Source: Mrakia gelida (Eukaryota > Basidiomycota > Tremellomycetes > Cystofilobasidiales > Mrakiaceae). From it: a stretch of 64,000 nt of DNA. Location of the stretch: contig BRON01000019.1 in assembly GCA_024345305.1 (NCBI GenBank), positions 620,001 through 684,000 on the forward strand, in the 5' to 3' direction. A program made the position numbers and the translations under genes. Every line of letters starts with the position of its first letter. The stretch's first letter is position 1. Shown here one piece after another: positions 47,880 to 58,874 of the stretch. The notes beneath the pieces were generated by a model that had not been told where the DNA came from, did no database searches, and was given only the letters and a program-made list of their open reading frames with translations.

Positions 47880-50800
47880 ATGGCCACCCCACCCTCGACC
47901 CCCCTCCGTTCCCGCCACTCCTCCCACCACGCTCAAACCCAAACCCCCCTCCGTTCCCCTCCCCCACCACCACCTTCCCCCCTTCGACTCACCTCCTCCC
48001 GTTCAGCGCTCAACCTGCGAAGACCTGAGCTCTCGGTTTCTCATGAACTGGAACCTATCGTTCCCTCTCCGGCGGCTTCCACTCCACCTCCTCCATCGCC
48101 TTCGCCACTTGCTTCTGCCTCTTCTATAGACGAAGAGGAAGAGGACTCCAAGACGCCCGAGTCTGAGGCAGAGCAAGGGCAGGAAGGAGCAGGAGAGGAG
48201 GAGATCGACGTTGGGTTGAGCTCATTCTTCGAAGGAACGCCCACGAGGAAAGCGAACCGAGGGAGGGGGGAGAAGGAAGGCATTCGAATGCTTGGAATGG
48301 GAATGGGGAGCGTTAAAGGAAAGGGGAAGTGGATCAACAAGGACGAGATCGAACGGGATGGAATCAGACGAGTGGGAGAGGAGTTGGAGAGGGGAGGTGA
48401 GTTCAGCCCTGCCCTCCTTCGTTGCGTTCGAGAGCTGATTTCCTTTCCCTTTCTTCTCTCTGCTTTATCGAAAACAGGTTCAAGCTCACCAAGTTTTAGG
48501 AATCAACATCAACCTCCTCCTTCGTTCGAGAGGTCCGAGTTCGAGACTGTACGTCCACACGAAGGAGGGAGGGAGCGTTGAGCTCGAGCTCACTTTGTTG
48601 TTTCGTTTTCGGTTTCGTCCTTGGTTGGGAATGGGTTCGAAAACAGATCGTCCGAAGACTGAAGACTCAAACTCCTGGAGGGCTAAAGAGGACTAAGTTC
48701 CCTCCGGTGGGAAGTGGGAGTGGGTTCGAGGAGGATAACGATTGGGTGAGTGCTGGACGGAAAGAGGGGAGGGACGAGGGGAGGAGACGAGAGCTGACCT
48801 TGAGTTTTGTTGCTTTCGTTTGCGGTTGGGTTCGGCGGGGTTAGGAGTTCGCTGTGAGTTTCTTCGGTTGTGTTGGGGTAGTTGGTATGTCTGCGTAGTG
48901 GCTGACACAATTTCTCTGGTTGTTGTTGGATCGTAGGGTTGGGGATCCGTTTGTGAGTCGAGTCGAGTCGAACGAACGAACGGCGGGACGCGAGTTGGAG
49001 CTCGAGCTCACCCTTCCTTCGATGTTGTGTCTTTTCTCGACAGCTTACGTACCACTACCACCGCCGCCGTCCTTGGAGGACGATTCTCTGTCGGCTCCTC
49101 CGGAACCGGAGCTGTTGGGAGTGTTCAGAGCTACGAGTGTTGCTGGGAATGCGGTACGTCCTTTTTCGTTCGCCCTCTTGTTAGAGCGGTAGAGTTTCTC
49201 GCACGCTGACACCCGTTCACGATTGCGTTACTTTTTCAGGTCTATGGATCAGTCTTCTACTCGTTCGTCGCCTCCTCTTCTCATCCTCCTCCTTTCTCGA
49301 CGGTCGAACTGACGCGCTCCCTCGTTTCGCTTTCAGGATGCCCGCCATCTGCTCCGTCAGCTTATCGCTCTCGCCGCTTTCGATGCTGGTTGCTTGCTTG
49401 ATCCTTCTACTATGGAGAGGGATCTTGGTCGAGCTGGGAGGGGCCGTGAGGTTGAACGGAGGGAACGTGAGTCGTCTTCGTCTCTCCTTCGTTGTCTCGT
49501 TTTCGGAACGAGAGTTGACTTTTGCAACCCTCTCATCCAGTATACCTACCTCCTCAACGTCTCCGGGAAAGCGATGAGTCTGCTCGGAGCAGCTGTCACC
49601 CTCCTCGACGTGTGAGTTCCATCTCGTCGTGTCTCTCCTTCGTCTGTCCGCGTCGAACTTCGAGCTGATCTTTCTCGTTCGTGTTTCCAGAGTCGCTACC
49701 GGAACCGTCTCAGCTGGAACTGCTGCTGCTTACATTGAAGGAGAGGTTACTCTTCCTTTCAAGTCTTACATCCTCGGAATCTTGATCCTCGCTGGTCCGT
49801 TTCTGTCCTCCCTCTCGTTTCGAAGCGCACCTCTCCGCATCCCGATCTGACCTCCTCTCTTCCTCTTCCTCAGCCTTCGCCGGTCTCCTCCTCTGCGGAG
49901 TAAAAGACTCAACTCGTCTCACCCTCTCGATCTGCTTGCTTCACGTACGTTCCAACCTCTCGTCCTGCTCTCGTCGCGTCGACGGTCGACGGTCAAACCT
50001 GACCTTCCCCCTCCTCGTTTGTGGCCTCGACACAGCTCGCAACCATGTCAATCCTCATCATCTGTTCCTTCGTCGCCTGGGGTCGCAACGGTTCTGCCAT
50101 CCTCGTAGCCAACTGGGCTTCCTCTCTCGCTCAGTGGGACGGAGGGAAAGGTGCTGCGAGAGCCGTGTTCATGGGATCTGTGTGGGGTTCTTGGGTGTTA
50201 CTGGTGCGTCTTTCTCCCTCTCTCTCTCTCTCTTTTCGTCCCGAGCGCTTACAATTCAGTATGTTTTGCGCCCCGAAAGGAGTCGAATGCGTCCCTACGT
50301 GAGTCTTCTGCTGTCTCTTCCCCTTCCCACTCGCGCGTCTCACCTGACCAATCCCTTTCCTTCCCCTCCTCCCTCGCAGGTTCATCCAATCCATCAACCC
50401 TCGGATCTACTCCTCCGTGATCCGCAATCTCCTCTACGGCGCAATCCTCTTGAACGTCCCTCTCCTCCTCCTCTCCTTCGCTCTCCTCCCTTCGTCCCTC
50501 ATCCTCTCCTCGTCCAACATCCTCTCCCTCCTCGCCTCAGCCTGTTTTCCCGCCGGGTCCACCCCCTGGCTGAGATACCTCGTCGTTGCAGACGCGGCAA
50601 TCGTACTGTGTGGAGGTGTGCTGTGTGGAGGAGTGAGTTGTTGTGGGTTGCTCGAAGGTTTGGCGAGAGATGGGGTGCTTCCGAGGGGAATTAGTAGGAG
50701 GTGGGAGAGGACGGGAGCGGAGTGGATCAGCGTGGGAGTTTATTTGGGGTTGTGTGTCTGTGAGTGAGCTGCTTGTGGGTTTGGCGGAATGAGGAGGGGA

Positions 50801-52199
50801 ACTGACGGAGCAGGAGGAGGAGGGCGAACGAAGGAAACGAACGCGACTCAACTGACCTCTCGTTTGTTTCGTCGTCGAACCAGTATTCTACGCCACTGCC
50901 GGTTTTTCGCTCACCACGATCTCCAACGTCTTCTCAGTCAGCTTCATGTCCGTCATGCTCATGGTGAGTCTCCGCTTTCTCCCTTCGCCCAAGCGTGAGC
51001 CTTCGAGTCCATTCGAAGCGTCAAATCTAACCTTTCTCCCTCCCTGCAGTTCACCGTCTCCTCCTTCCTCCTACACTACAACCTCCCCCACCTCCCCATC
51101 TTCTCCCCCTTCTCACGCACCATCCTCCCCATCATCGTCTCCGCCTTCCTCCTCCTCTCCACCCTGATCATCGGCAACCTCGTTCTCTCGCCCATCCTCC
51201 TCCTCCTCGTCTTCCTCTACCTCACAGCCATCTTCGGAGCCCTCTGGACAGGTCAACAGTGGTCCAAGGTCATGAGGTTCACGATTTGGACGCTTGATCA
51301 GACGGATATGGCGGGGAGGTGGGCGTTGCTCCCGAGGGTTGTGTTTGGAGGAGGGGGTGGGAGGAGGAGGGGAGGAGGAGCAGGGACGGTGAGGAGTCGG
51401 TTGAGGGATTGGATGGTTAGGAATATGAGGAGGGCGAAGAGGGATGCGGTTTGTGCTTGGGTGAAGGATGATGAGGTTCGTTGTCCTCGCTTTTTCCTCG
51501 CTCCTTCGTCCTTCTCTCGACTCGAGCCTCGCGCGCTCGTTCGTTCAGAACTGACGCCCACTTCCCTCTCCCCGTCTCGTCTCCACGCGTCTCATCAGAT
51601 CTCAAGCCTCATCCAAATAGTCCTCTACGTTCTCGCCAACGAACAAACCTCGAGACTCGTGCTCATCCACGCGTACGAGTCCGTCGAGAACATCCCTTCG
51701 GAGCTACAGGCAAACGCGAAGCTTTTGGATGAGGCGTGAGTTTCGCTTCCCCCCCGCCCTCGTTTCTTTCTCTCTCTGCCGCGCGTGCTGACAACGACGT
51801 TTTCGTATGTCTCTCGTCTCGTTGGGGCGGATCAGGTTCCCAGCTCTGACGGTCGACCTCAAGTTCGTTCAGGGAGTGTTTTGTCCGAATGTTCGTTCCG
51901 TTCTCCTTTCTTTCGTCTCGCTCCCTTCATCTCTCTCTCCCACCCAATCCAGCCTCATCCTTCCCCTCCTCTCTCCTCCCCTCCCTTGATTGTTTCCGCT
52001 CCTCGTTCACTAACCTCTTTCTCTCCCTCCCTCTCCCTCCTCTCCCCCCTCCTCTCATCCCTCGTCGCAAAACCAACAGATCGTCCACTCCGTCGCCGAC
52101 CAACTCGAAATCCCTCCCTCCTTCCACCTCATGGGATGTCCGCTCCCCATTCACGGAGAGCTCGGTGGGTTCGGCGGGGTGAGAGTCATGAGGAGCTGA
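47880..52199 (+). CDS. APC-superfamily amino-acid permease-like transporter (one frame break)
   Basis: Nineteen inferred exons, including a 9-nt (48845..48853) and a 16-nt (48937..48952) micro-exon. A roughly 240-residue hydrophilic N terminus is Pro-rich then acidic. It is followed by LGVFRATSVAGNAVYGSVF, the TM segments SPLSMLVACLILLLWRGIL, SGKAMSLLGAAVTLLDVVAT, YILGILILAAFAGLLLC and LATMSILIICSFVAWGRNG, then ICVGFLGVTGVECVPTFIQS and NLLYGAILLNVPLLLLSFAL. The soluble tail reads IVLYVLANEQTSRLVLIHAY, FPALTVDLKFVQGVFCP and LGGFGGVRVMRS. The fold and tail fit a fungal APC/AA_permease_2 subfamily. In exon 12 (50036..50203) the frame that enters is one base off the frame that encodes ICVGFLGVTG; the break is at about 50171-50176. 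Substrate unknown. Confidence 0.75.
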
Positions 52200-53011
52200 T
52201 GGGTTGGGAGTTTGCGCGTTCGTTGTTCCTTTGCTTTAGTTTCGTCGCTGCTTTCTCTTTTACTTATATGCTGTTCCGGTCTCGCTTCGCCACGCTCGTC
52301 ACTTCTATTCACGCACTGCACTGTTATCGATGATACCCTTTTCGGTTGGTTTGGGAGGGGGAAGGGACAGGAGGGTGGGGCGGAAGGGATGGGACGAGGG
52401 AGAGACGCGTCGAGGATGGGAGGAGAGTGAGGTTCGAAGTTCTGCTGCGATTCAGGGTGGACGAGGCAGCACTCCTTGGGAGCAGATCTTAGGATATCTC
52501 GTCTCTGTGGTCCTTCAAAGACTGACCAGACCGAATTCGAGCTGCCTCTCTTCTCGATCAAACAAGAAACGAACAAACGAACGAACGAGCGCTCTTCCTT
52601 CGCTCCCTCAACTTCCACCATCCGACGAGACCGAGAACCAGCTCGAGCGGATCCGATCGTCCGTTTCATCATCTCTATCTCCAGCCCTCTTTCCCTACAA
52701 CCCGTCATATCGTCTCATCCACCATCCAACCACTCCCTTTAGCTCGCAACGAATCTTCCCTCCCAAGCTCAAAAGGCGTGCTCCCGCGCCTTCTTGATCT
52801 CTCTCCTCGTCCTCCTGTTCCCTTGGTTTCTCAAATCTCGTCTCTCGAAAGGCTCGAAGATCTTCTCTTGATGGCGTCAAAGCTTGAAAAAGTCGACGAG
52901 CGCTCTTTTTGGACGAGTGAAAAGAGGAGCGAGCCAGGAGCGAGCGGACGTTCATCTCAAACGACGACCTTCTCTTCTTTTTCCTCTTCCTTTTCCTTCG
53001 CTCGCTCCACC
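52200..53011. other. Intergenic region upstream of the MUP1-like gene
   Basis: About 800 bases lie between two plus-strand permease genes. They should hold the MUP1-like promoter; one GACGCGTC palindrome is at 52404. No supported gene is seen. Confidence 0.5.
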
Positions 53012-56000
53012 ATGTCCGACTCCGACCACAAGACTTCCGAGAAGGGCAAACAGGGTGTGATTCCTATCGTTCAAGTCAACAGTCTCGATTCAGATCAAAA
53101 GAACGAGGGAGGAGCAGCGGTCGAAGCAACATCGTTCGTCCCATCAGTTTCGTTCGCGGTGCTGCTTTCGTCTCATCGCTGACTCTCGCCGTCCGTCCTA
53201 CAGACCGCTGGGACAACAGTTCGGAGCTTTTTCAGTCATCTGCCTTAACATCTCGATGATGGTGAGTGCTCGCTTTCCTCTACATTTCTTTTCGTTGCAG
53301 ACGACGAGAGGGCTGATCGCGCGTCTTCGTCGTTTTCTTCTGAGACCAGGTCGGGACTGGAGTCTTTTCGACGCCTGGCAGCATTCTCGTGAGTAATCAT
53401 CGACTCGATTCAGCCTCCTCTGGAGTACTTCTCCGCTGACCGCGTCGTATTTGTGCAAAGATCGGAACAGGATCCGTCGGCCTTTCCCTCGTTTGTGAGT
53501 CGCTCTCACCTTCCTCCCCTTCTCGTCCGCTAAGCTTCCCGTCTGATTCTGCTATCTCTCTACCTTTCTTCTCAGACTGGGTTATCGGAGCTTTGATCTC
53601 GTGGGCAGGTCGTAAGTAGCGATCCCGACGTCGTTTCTTTTTTCGACGACTCGACAGGTTTCGTTCGACTGATCACTCCGCCTCCGCCTCTCTTCGCAGT
53701 CGCCTACTACCTCGAGCTCGGGAGCTACTTCCCAAACCGAGCTGGAGCCGAAGTTGTCTGTGAGTCTCCTATCTGCTGCGAAATGGACTGAATTTCGACG
53801 AGTGGTTGATATTCACACCCTTTGGCGCGAACAAGACCTCGAGCAAGCCTACAAGAAGCCTCTTTACCTCTTCCCCGCGGCCTTTGCTGCTTCGACGGTT
53901 ATACTCTCCTTCTCGTCCTCCAACTGCATCGGTTAGTAGCTTCGACCTTTACCCTTGCTCGGCGTTCGGCGTGGATTTCGAACTGACGCGTGCTTTTTCC
54001 TCCCTTTCTTTTTCTAGTCATCGCATCGTACATATTCAAAGCTGCTGGACACACACCTACCGATTGGCAGTCTAAAGGTCTCGCCGTGGCCAGCTACACC
54101 GTCGCGTGCTTACTCATCTTGTTCAGTACCAAGTGGTCCTCGCGGTTGACCAACCTCCTCGCCGTCGTCAAGACCGTTCTTCTGGTCCTCGTCTCCATCA
54201 CTGGTCTCGTCGGTGAGTTCAGCACTTCCATTCGAGATCCTCCGGATCATAACTGACGGGTTTTTCGCTTGCTCTTCCAGTCCTCGGAGGTCACACCAAG
54301 ATTCAAAACCCTCACAAGAACTTCGAGAACGCGTTTGCTGGGTCGTCTTCCAACGGAAATGCTCTCTCGACCTCTCTCACTCGAATAATCTTCTCGTACG
54401 CTGGGTGGAACAACGCACACAACGTCTTGAATGAGTGAGTAGACACACGTCGCGCGAGAATCCCTTCGTTTGTTGATTTGTTGACGCGTTTCTTTCTTGC
54501 GTTGAACAGAGTTCGAGGAGGAACGAAGACGCTGAAGTGGGCCTCTCCTGTAGCCCTCGCCATTGTCTTCGTACTGTACTTCCTCGCGAACAGTGAGTTG
54601 CTCGGTCGAAGCGACGAGAGGATTCCGAAACGCGACGCGACGAAATGATCCCAGAACGATGGCGAGACTGACCATACTCCCCTTCTTCGCGCTCTTGATC
54701 ACAGTCGCTTACTTCGCTGCTGTTCCCCTCGCCGAGATTCGTAGCGGTGGAACTCTCGTCGCTGCTCTCTTCTTCGAGAAAGGTACGTTGATGAAAAGAG
54801 CCAGACGCGTCCCAATCACTCGACGTCACGCTGACTCTTTCCTTTCCTCGCTTTCAGTCTTCGGTGACGTCGCTGGGAAGACTGTTCTACCAATCTTCGT
54901 GGCACTCTCTGCATTCGGGAACCTTCTAGCCGTCGCGATTGGCCAGAGTCGGTGAGTGCCTTCCCGCCGTGCCGTCTTTGCTCGTCGTCGACGCTCAACT
55001 CACTCGGCCCCTTTCGTATTGCCTTCAGTGTCATCCGAGAGGTCGCCCGACAAGGTGTTCTTCCTTACGCCGCTTTCTGGACGAGGTTCGTGGACCGTTC
55101 CTGACTTTCGAGCTCAAACGGAAACTCGACGCTGACCTCCCGTTTTGGCTTCTCTCCAGCGTTCGCCCGTTCAACACTCCCGCTGCTCCCCTACTCCTCA
55201 AGTGGATTCTCACGGTCTTCGTCATCGTCGCTATCCCGACTGGAGACGGTTTCGCTTTCATCGGTGAGTCCAACAAGAAACAAGCTGCATCGAGGGATCA
55301 GTCGCGGTCGCTTTCGTTCGCTGACCTTTCGCGACTACTCTTCTTGATCTTACAGTCGACTTGCAGTCCTATCCGACTCAGGTCTTCGCGTTCCTCAACG
55401 TCGCTGGAGTCTGGCTCATCAGGAGACATCGAGTCGCCGCCAACACCCCCATTGCTGAGAACGAGTGAGTCGCGTCCTCCCTCTCTGCGACCCATTCTAG
55501 CTCAGTAAGGATTCTCTCCTCCTATCTCCACTCAGGTACCGATCATGGAACATCGCTCTCGTCTTCTCACTCCTGGTCTCGGCTTTCCTCCTCGTGAGTT
55601 TTCCCATCATCGAGTCCTCGTCCTGTTCTTTTTTTCCTGACGGCGCTTTCCTCCGATTCCCAGATCATGCCTTGGGTGCCTCCCTCTGCCGGAATCTATG
55701 GAGGAGATGTCAGCTTGTAAGTGCTTTGCACTTTGGTTGAGATCCGAGGTTAACAACGCGTGAAAGCTCGATGAATGCTGACGATCGCTCTCTTTCTTCC
55801 TTCTCTCTCTTAGCCTCTACTGCACCTACTGCATCGTCGGAATCGCCATCATCTTTGTCTGCTGGGCGTACTGGGCTCTCTGGTTCAAGCTCTTACCCAA
55901 GTGGCAAAAGTTTGTCCCCTCTCTTCTGAGTTCAATCCTTTGTTGCAAGTTGCGAGAACGCGTCGAGCTCATCGTCTTCCCTCTTCGTTCGTTCCTTCCA

Positions 56001-56218
56001 GATTCACCTGGACCGAGCAGATCACCGTCCTCAAGAACGGAGAGCTCTCCAAGTCCTTCGTCCGAGTCTACGATGAGCCCACATCGTCTCGGAACCAGGA
56101 GAGGAAAGGGTCTGACGCGTCGCAGGAATCGGACCACGACGAGAAGACGGTTTCGTTCGAGGGACGGTCTGGACCTGAGCATGGAACGATTCCTCTCGTA
56201 GATAGGACAGTTTGGTAG
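53012..56218 (+). CDS. MUP1: MUP1-like amino-acid (methionine/LAT-type) permease
   Basis: An APC-superfamily permease of the Mup1/LAT group, which imports methionine and related amino acids at the plasma membrane. From ATG 53012 (MSDSDHKTSEKGKQGVIPI) about seventeen small exons give SPLGQQFGAFSVICLNISMM, then the TM1 signature VGTGVFSTPGSILIGTGSVG. Next come ALISWAGLAYYLELGSYFP, NRAGAEVVYLEQAYKKP, ILSFSSSNCIVIASYIFKA, LVSITGLVVLGGHTKI, IIFSYAGWNNAHNVLNEVRG, NIAYFAAVPLAEIRSGGTLV and SAFGNLLAVAIGQSRVIRE. The cytoplasmic tail ends GPEHGTIPLVDRTVW. The order of motifs matches Mup1-type proteins closely. The exact substrate is not proven. Unlike its upstream neighbour permease, no frame break was noticed. 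Confidence 0.9.
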
Positions 56219-56240
56219 ATCCGGATTTGGCTTGTAGATT

Positions 56241-57120
56241 TCACAGTCTCGTCAGCTCCTCTTCTTTGCTTTCTGCGTCCGAGTCTTGGTTTCGCGTCTT
56301 GTTTTCTTTCCCTATCTTCCAGTCTCTCGCGATATAGCTTCTGCTCGACACTTCCGGGACACGCCGAGTCGTCCTCTTTCTGAAAGGGCATGTATCGATT
56401 AGAATATCCGGAGGAGATCTACGCAGGAAGCAAAAGCAAAGAGTCGTTCCGCCGATCCGACGTGAGAGCAGTCGCTCGAAGTTGTTGAGCAGGAACGCGT
56501 GATGATTCCTGAGGCGACTTTGGATGATCTGACGAGAAGGATGAAAGGACAAAGACGACGAGGTCAGTGGGTCGTAGACTTCGAAAGAAAGAAGGAGGTC
56601 GAGGGTGACTCACGAGAGATGGCGGTGGCAGGTCAATGGGATTGACGGAGAGGAAGGGCGAAGTTGAGCGTGACGAGCGAGCGAGAGACGAGCTTTGAAG
56701 TAAAGGAGGTAGGGAGAGATTTTGGGGTCAGCTGGATGTCACAATGAGTTTCTTCGGAGAGGGAAGAAAGGGAACCGCGGAAAACTCACGAGCGACGAAG
56801 GGTTTGAGAAGGGGAAGGCGAGAAGCGAAGGCGACGCGTTTGATGACCAACGTTAGGACTGAGGTTCCAGGAAGAAGAAACGTCGAAAGTGGGTTGGTGG
56901 TGGTGAGGAAGGACAGACGGCGAAGAGGAACCTCACATGAGTAGGAGCTGCGAGACGAAAGAGACCTGGATCAGCTCGAGAAGGTAGAGAGAATGAGCGC
57001 GACGAAGCGGCGTTCGCGAGACTCACTGCAAGAGCGACGACGTTGAACCTGAAGTCAGGACGGGCGAGAGAATTTTGGTGATTACTCTAAAATGAGAGGA
57101 AATGTATCAGAGAAACGAAG
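56241..57120 (-). repeat. Spliced downstream element behind the BTB-like gene, paralog of 38.55-39.17 kb
   Basis: On the minus strand, splice-like signals continue past the BTB-like gene. An exon from 56528 down to about 56241 encodes RLRNHHAFLLNNFERLL, SRRIGGTTLC and a divergent end. It is preceded by a GTGAGTCACC...CACTGACC...CGTCAG intron. Exon and intron resemble the element that follows F-box paralog G. The coding meaning is uncertain because the frames diverge after the shared core and upstream exons are very short. It could be a shared 3' UTR module, a small gene or a degraded duplicate. Confidence 0.4.
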
Positions 57121-57124
57121 GGTG

Positions 57125-58021
57125 TCAGTGATGAGAAAGAGAGAGAGCTCGCGAGACGATGGACTCACACTCAAGAGGGAAACCGTCCTCGAACGCGTCC
57201 ATGAAGTCCCTCACAACCTCCTCCGCATCGAACTCCACCGCACAGAGCATCTCCTTCTCCGCGGCCGCGAAATGAAAGGAGAACCCGCGAGGGAGACGAG
57301 CGTAGAGGGCAGGGAGGATGTCGGAGAACGACCAGATTTGAGATCCGACGAAGAGCTCGCGCTTTCGGACGTGATATCTGGCGTAAGCAGGGTCTCTCAC
57401 AGGCTCGGGATCCTCCTCTTCCAGGTCCGAGATCCAAGCGAGTACGGCGGATTTCACCAGCTTCGATTTGTTGAAGACGACGGCGTTGGCGAGGACGTTG
57501 GGAGCGTCCTTGGATTGGAAGGGTTCGATGATTGTGAAGGCGAGGGTGAAGATTGCTGGTGATTTGTACTTCTCTGCGAGGAAGAGGAGGGGAAGGAGGT
57601 AGACCGAGGCGTCTCGGAGGATGGGGATCTCTTTGATCTGGTGGTAGAGATCGTCGAGTGTTTCCTGGTGAATCCCGCGAAGGTAGACCTCGAGATCCAA
57701 CCCCTTCTCCTCCATCTGGAACACTGGAAGAACTCCTGCCGCTTCCTGACCTTTCCTCTTCCTCCCTGCTCCATCTTCCACCGGCTGAAAGTCCTCGAAC
57801 CTGTCCCTTAAGACGAGGGAACCGGCGACGAGGCAGTCTCGCCTTGTCGCGAAGAGGAGTCCGTCGACCGAACGAAGGAGGATGTCGGCTCTGGGATCGT
57901 TGAAGTAGGCGCTGAACGATTCGGCGATAGGTAATGGAGGAGGAGTGAGATGGTTGGCTCGTTTGCGTTTGGGAGGTGGAGAGGGAGGCATGGGAGCGGA
58001 GGAGGACGACGACGACGACAT
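57125..58021 (-). CDS. BTB/POZ-like protein, intact paralog
   Basis: A single open frame of up to 298 residues from ATG 58021. After MSSSSSSSAPMPPSPPPKRK the BTB-like region reads FSAYFNDPRADILLRSVDG, LLFATRRDCLVAGSLVLRDR, GVLPVFQMEEKGLDLEVYL and SVYLLPLLFLAEKYKSPAI. A helical C-terminal part follows (NVLANAVVFNKSKLVKSAVL, LFVGSQIWSFSDILPALYA, VRDFMDAFEDGFPLE). After PLE a GTGAGTCC...CACTGACA...TTTTAG intron (about 57079-57166) would place TAG immediately in frame, trimming the last 14 residues. The unspliced stop is at 57125. It shares the FxxFFNDP opening with the broken gene at 4.6-5.5 kb. CUL3-adaptor function is inferred. Its start overlaps the divergent F-box fragment. Confidence 0.7.
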   Translation of the reverse strand: MSSSSSSSAPMPPSPPPKRKRANHLTPPPLPIAESFSAYFNDPRADILLRSVDGLLFATRRDCLVAGSLVLRDRFEDFQPVEDGAGRKRKGQEAAGVLPVFQMEEKGLDLEVYLRGIHQETLDDLYHQIKEIPILRDASVYLLPLLFLAEKYKSPAIFTLAFTIIEPFQSKDAPNVLANAVVFNKSKLVKSAVLAWISDLEEEDPEPVRDPAYARYHVRKRELFVGSQIWSFSDILPALYARLPRGFSFHFAAAEKEMLCAVEFDAEEVVRDFMDAFEDGFPLECESIVSRALSLSHH

Positions 58022-58649
58022 CCCCCCTCATTTCATCGCCTTCCGCCCTCAATCCTTCTTCCTCTCCCTCTTTAACCCCAGGACGCTCACGCTCGGCCGC
58101 GGATCCGACGACCCTGGAGTCTCCGACGAGCGGACCTACCGGATCGCGAGAGACTCCTCTCTCATCATCTCCAACTGGTCTCGTCTTCGAACGGTCGAAC
58201 TGCAAGACATCGATCTCTTCGTTCTGGAAAAGTACGACGAGGACGTGGATGCAGTCAGCGATTCGGAAGAGTACGAGATAGACGAGGATTCGGAGTGGAG
58301 AGCGATGAGGAGCTTCTTCCTAGGTCTGGGTGGGAAGACGGAGCTCGCTTCCACGGCGTCCGAGGAATGGAACCTTCGATGGATCATCAAGTCCAACACC
58401 GTCAACCCCTTCGGAAGCGGATGGCACAGTCTTCCTCATCAACTCGTCACTCGGGATCGAACGCTCCAGTCGAAGAGGGTCAAGTCCGCCACGATCGTCG
58501 TTGCGAACTCGAGGGCCAGGGAGACGGTGGAGGCAGAGATCGCGTCGATGGATGAGGAGAAGCGAGGACCTTTGAGGGTGGTGTGTAGGAAGACGACGAG
58601 TCAAGAAGCTAGTATTGAGCTTCGTAGTGATATTGGGAATACTTTGTAG
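57990..58649 (+). pseudogene. Truncated F-box-clan paralog lacking the F-box
   Basis: Open from ATG 57990 (MGAEEDDDDDIPPHF), whose Asp run is the reverse complement of the Ser run that starts the BTB-like protein. The frame then gives FRPQSFFLSLFNPRTLTLG, SNWSRLRTVELQDIDLFVL and an end GPLRVVCRKTTSQEASIEL. NWSRLRTVELQDI lines up with the WTSLESVRLVGI strand in the long exon of the clan members (7.3-9.5, 23.4 and 63.8 kb). No F-box or SSSRLRP part precedes it. I read it as the 3' two-thirds of a clan gene left head-to-head with a BTB-like gene. It may still be expressed, as the frame is open. Confidence 0.5.
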
Positions 58650-58874
58650 TGTAGGAGTACCTACGATCATGGGTCCTTTGAGGTCTGAGTCGGAAAGAAT
58701 GATCAAGAAGCGTCGACGCGTCGTCTGCCTCACCCGCCTTGCTCTTCTCGCCTCTCCTTTCTCTCAGCTCCATACAAAGTACAACGAATAAGATACCAAC
58801 GTAACCAAGTACGAACACTACTTTTAACGACGAACGAAGTCTACCCAAGGTCAACCCGTATCGTTCCACGCAAC

